This document shows positions 24,501-30,500 of a stretch of DNA of 64,000 bases, one piece after another. A model generated the notes under the pieces. That model saw nothing but the letters and a program-made list of their open reading frames with translations, did not search any database and was not told the origin of the DNA. The position numbers and the translations under genes were made by a program. Each line of letters opens with the position of its first letter. Position 1 is the stretch's first letter. This DNA comes from Siphonodentalium dalli (taxonomy: Eukaryota; Mollusca; Scaphopoda; Gadilida; Siphonodentaliidae). Location: positions 153,661,152 to 153,725,151 of the forward strand of contig CP136066.1 of assembly GCA_032622095.1 (NCBI GenBank), read 5' to 3'.

Positions 24501-27500
24501 AATAGTGTGTCTGTCACTAGCAGAATAAGGTCCCCAGAAGTTGAATTTAGTGATACTACCCTGCAATGCAGGCTAGCATCACTGAATTCACCCTCTGGGG
24601 ACCTCATTCTGCTTAGTCCTCATCTTCTGGAAAGTAGCTATAGTTTCAAATTAACATTGTTTTAGTTACTTTTTCCATTCTGGGAAGTTTCTATATCCCT
24701 TAATTTGCAGAAGATAAAATGCATAATTTAGGTGGCTGATGGGTGATAGTCACCAACCTCAACTGGGGAACTTCAATCTGATCCTAGGTCTCCTGTAGCG
24801 GCCTAAGCATAATGAGGTTCCTGAAGGGTGAATTTGGAGCTAAATTCACCCTGTGGGGACCTCATTCTGAAAATGACAGACACACTATTTGCAGACTTGA
24901 AGGTCTGATATCGACATTCAAAAGAGGTAGTTTTGAAGATAGTGTATCTCTTCCTAACAAGCTTGATATAGATTCCGCAGGGTTCTGGGGTATAAATAAT
25001 ACATATTAATCAAAGACATCTGTCTGGAAACACTTCTATCATATAATTTTGATTTGTGTATGCCCCTTTGAAAAAACGGCCATATTATGTGATTGGTCGA
25101 GGCATCTGTCTGTCCATTAGCAGTTTTAGTATTCCAGATGATAACTTTAGTAAGTCTGAACTGAATGGAATGAAATTTAGTATGTGGGTTTAGTAGTACA
25201 AAATACAGGTCAAGTTCAAATTTGAGTGCCGCCCACCAATTTTAACCAGAGTTACACCCCTTTTTGTTGGAATATGTACCTAATTTGCGTTTCCGGATGA
25301 TAACTTTAGTAAATCTGAACTGAATGGAATTAAATTTGGTATGTGACTTTACAAGCCCAAAATACAGGTAAAGTTCATATCTGGGTTTTGCCCGACAATT
25401 TTTGCCTGAGTTATGGTCCCTGTCGACTTAGAATTTGCTGATTATTTTGGTTTCCGGGTGATAACTTTAATTTGGGTTATTTTATCTGAACTAAATTTGG
25501 TATGTGAGTTTTCCAGATCAAATTAGAGGTCAAGTTGGAAATTGGGTTCGTTGCGATTATATTGTACTGACTTATGGCTCTTTTCGACTTTAGAATTTTC
25601 AATATTTGAAACCATAAACAAACACATTGCCTGGTAGGCTAGAGTCTACCGACAGACAGACAAGTAGACAGTAATAAGGATTGACTTGATCAATCACTGG
25701 GATCTCGAACAACATGTTGTATGCATATATTCATATAGTCATGGAAATGAAATATTGTTCAGACTCATGTATTTGTATTACAATCGTTGTTATGTTGAGG
25801 TTCTTAGCTGTTGTTCTTCATAACTTATGATCATATGTACAGTAATGCTCTAAGTAATCGACTCCTTAACCACAGCAGAATTATGGGTAATTTTTCAGGA
25901 TTTAGTCGGAAATATGGCTTGTTGCCATTCATCTCACTGAGAGCTTTCCGATGAATGGCAACAAGCCATATTTCCGACTAAATCCTGAAAAATTACCCAT
26001 AATTCTGCTGTGGTTAAGGAGTCGATTACTTAGGGCATTACTGTACATCATACTATGTAGTCATTGTACGTGTCTGCTTCACCAATGATATCGATTAATT
26101 ATCTAGGATGCACAGTGAGGAAAACATCTTATTATTTATCTGGACTGATGCTGTCCAGTTTTAGAATACATGGAATATCAAACTTATTCGCCAGTTCATA
26201 CCTTATACCATTGTGATATTCTGCAATCGCTGGACATAATAACATGTAATGGAAGATCATCGTAATCCCCACCACGCTTGTTACAAGTTAGTGATATGGA
26301 CCCAGTACAAGCTATCATGCCAGCCATAGTCAGGTATGCTATTTTGTGTCTTGGGAACTTTTGACAACAGCGCCATGAGTGCCAGACAGTTAACTTTGGG
26401 TGTATGTTATGAAAGCGATGGAGTGTTTTGTCACTCGCCGCGCTTTCCCATTCGGTTTCGGAATAATCAGAAATCGCTTTGTGCACTATACATTTCCAAA
26501 TCTGCTTTGGTTTGGGAAATTGCTATCAGATACATAATTGGTGAGGTATGGCATCAATTGGTGGCTCTCTAGGATATCTGCAATATCAGCAATGAATGAA
26601 TACTCCAATGAAGACATTGAATCTTTTAAAGACAAAATCGGTGCCTTCTTTCTAGAGATAAAATATCTGAATCAGTTATACCACACAGTGTTCATATCCA
26701 ATGAGACCCCTTGGTAAAACAAACGATGTCTTTAGTTTCCTGCTGCTTGTTTGGGTTATACAGTTCCACAGTGAAAAATAACCTGATCTGAGTTTTGTTT
26801 TAATTTTGTCTATGACGTTACCTTTGTGTTTGAACTTGTGTATAGGGAAGCCAAAGTGAATCAAACTCGCTACCTCAGACACTTGTTCTCGCATTTATCA
26901 TTTTTTTATTATTCTAGGACTTAATGATGGAAGCAGCAAAAACCCTCCGAAAACTGGACAGGTATTCTGAATCAATGGTGCACTGTGAGAAGATTCTTGA
27001 GCTGGCTGGGCCGCAACCTCAGATCATGTCATTTATGATTCAAACGGCAGGAATGGCAGAAGATCTTGATCGATCTCGAGAACTTCTCCAAATTTGTAAG
27101 GAGACCTGGCCAGATGATCAACAATTCATAGAAAATGTGAGTCGAAAGCTTACTCAAATTTAAATGCGCTCACTAATATTTGTTTTTTAATTAAGGGAAA
27201 AATAGTATGACTCACTTAAAATAAAAGTGAACAAACAGGAAATATAAAGGGATTTGTGTATTAATTAATATACATGTAATTTACTAAGTGACATCTCAAA
27301 ATATTGATGGCCGTTGATGTCTCAAATTAAGGTCAGTGATACTATTGAAATACATGTACTATAATTATTATTGGACCAAGTAAAGTCTAGTGGAATTACC
27401 TATCTCCATCAAAGATATCTTGCCCACTGAACTATAGGGTATATCCATTCTAACTAGGATTGGGTAACAAACCCCTGAGTTGAAAATGGTACGAACAATC

Positions 27501-30500
27501 TATGGTATGTTTTATCATGGTTCATGACCTCTTGTAATATCCAATAGATCTTAATCCTTCATGGACCGCGTGATCTCCACTTTCATAAAACTTGATGCCA
27601 GGTACTATTTTTATCTTTTTCCTCCATTAGGACATTCGTCGTGAGCGGGGTGGGTGGGAAAACCTGGGAGGGAGCTCCCTGAACTATATGGTATATTGTA
27701 GAATTTTCTGGCAGGTGGAGGCCACGAGGAAAGATAAAAACCCCTATGCACCTCAATCAAAGAACTGTGTTGACCTGATAACATACAATATCACCATAAG
27801 ACTATGTACTTAACTACAAGTACCCCATAAGACTAATACAACATGTTGGCCAGCTACAAGTGGGCCCAAACGAAACAAATAGTCTTGATTTGGATTGAAG
27901 ATCCTGCAAATAAATTAGAGAGTTGCAGAGAGATGGAGACGACCTCTCCTGCAGAGCTTAATTAGAACTACCCCCCCCTACAGAGCTTAGAACTTAGCTT
28001 AGCTACCTTCCTTACTACCTTACCAACAATAGCTTATGGCCAAAATTTTATGAAAATGTGACAGATTGGACAAAAGAGTGAAAATTTGCTTATATATAGA
28101 GTAAGATGTGAGAAACAATATTAGAGGGGTCATGTGTGAGGAGATAACCTGTTTTCCATGGCAGTGGCCTCAAATATTTGGGTAAAGCATGAGAAAGTGC
28201 ATTTTTGGAAACTCATGAGACTTGTTGAGGTAATGACATGAACTCATGTTCCAATGTATGGAATATAACAGTGATTTCCCATGTAGAACATATTACCAAG
28301 GGTATTAATGAAATATCTTAAACTAACTGACAGGGTGCACATTGTGGGGGTGACCAAATTTGCCAATCGCCAGTTTTTTTTTCCGAAAAATAGATAATTA
28401 CTTTCATTTAGCCAAAATGTTTCAAGCCTATATCCAGCAATCACCTTTCAGAATATCACCTGATCCCCAAATCCCTTACATCAGTTATTAGTTAATATTT
28501 ACATACATGTAGCCCATGTGTGTTACACTAAATCCTGTTCGGTCAACTGCCAATTGGGTCACCGGTTTCATACCCCAATAACACATTAAGTCAGCCCAAT
28601 ATAACATTTCCAAACACTTAGCAATGATAACGTGATCGATATAAATAACTGGCTTTAGATGAAATTTGGTTGAACTTGCATGCCCAATTATTCTGCTGAC
28701 TGCTTTTAGTGATTAGGTTTACAAGTTGTGATGCCGTGTTCGTATTAGGATCTGTGTGCTGTGTGGGCTAGTCTCCAATTCTCAGCAGATTTTGTGAAAA
28801 TAAATAAGAATACATTCAGCTTGTTTACGGGAATAAATCATCAAAAAGCTATATAAATCACTGTAAAGATATAAGAAATGAATGTAGTAGGTGTGTGTGT
28901 TATTAGGTGAAATGGTGCTGTGGTTGTTGGGGGGGGGGGGGGGGGGGGGCACATTTAGCAAGAACTGCTTCGCGATTCACAGCGCTGTTTCCCCCAATAA
29001 CACTCACACCCATTACATTAATTTCTTAAATCAGTAGTTGTTACCTTGTGCATGTTCGGTCAATAATATATTATTTGCCTGTAAGGCATAATAAAGTGGT
29101 TTATTCCTGCAAAATATCTGAATTTAAATGACATTTTGCCTTGTTGGAGAGTGCTAACAAGATTGAGTTCTGAATGCTAGGGCCTTGCGAATTGGGGTTT
29201 TCATTTCGAATCGAAACTCGAATCGAATCGGGTAAGAGATTCAAAATTGCATCGAATCTCAAATCGAATCGTTATATCGAGTGTGTCAACAGTGAAGAGG
29301 TTAAACAGTTCGGAAACATTTGTAGTCGGCAAACTTGAACGATTTACGTGTTATACTGAAATCCGGCATTTAAATTGTATTATTCTGAACTCCTTGAACC
29401 GCATATGACAGTATATGGAATGGAGATTTGTGAGGTTTGTCGAATGCATGCTTTCACTAGTATCGTGAAGTTTCTTAGCACAAGAATAATAGTGTAAGTA
29501 CTCTGTAGTGTATAGAAACCATGAGAATGAAGTCAATGCACCTGAGAGAACATATTCTCTAAAATATGAATCAGACATATGATTCCGAAATGCATCAAAT
29601 CGAATTGATTCGCAAGGCCCTACTAAATGTACCTGAAGTTTCTGTTCTAAAAATAGCCCATAAAACTGTCTCATAAAGGTTCTATGTATTATACCAGAAA
29701 AAAAATCGAAATAAAATCAATATTAATTGATAGGAGTATTTCCGGACAGGTGTCTTTGATTCATATTTATTATTTTATATGCCGGAAACTACATAAAACT
29801 TGATAGGAACAGATACACTATCCTTAAATTGTTGTGTTAATAAATTTTTAACCCTTCAATGACTGGAGCTTCCTGAAATTTTGGGAAAATCTTGTGCCAA
29901 TGCATTCTCTTTATATGTATACTAGCCGATGAGCCCGACGTTGTCCGGGCTATTCAAAAACCAAATTTCAAGACGATAGCTCTACCCAGCCCGACGTTGT
30001 CCGGGCTATTCAAAAACCAAATTTCAAGTCGATAGCTCTATCCGTTTCCGAGATCTGGTCTGCGCATGCGCGAAGCTGGCGTCGCACGGGCTCGGCGACC
30101 CGATAAAATTCGTATCCGGGGCAAGATACATTCACATACCAAATTTCAAGTCGATAGCTCCACCCGTTTCCGAGATCTCGTCTGTGCATGCGCGAAGCTG
30201 GCGTCGCACGGGCTCGGCGACCCGATAAAATTCGTATCCGGGGCAAGATACATTCACATACCAAATTTCAAGTTGATAGCTCCACCCGTTTCCAAGATCT
30301 GGTCTGCGCATGCGCGAAGCTGGCGTCGCACGGGCTCGGCGACCCGATAAAATTCGTATCCGGGGCAAGATACATTCACATAGCAAATTTCAAGTCGATA
30401 GCTCCACCCGTTTCCGAGATCTCGTCTGCGCATGCGCGAAGCGGGCGCCGCACGGGCTCGCCAATACGACAACGTCGACCGCCTGGTCAAACTACACACA

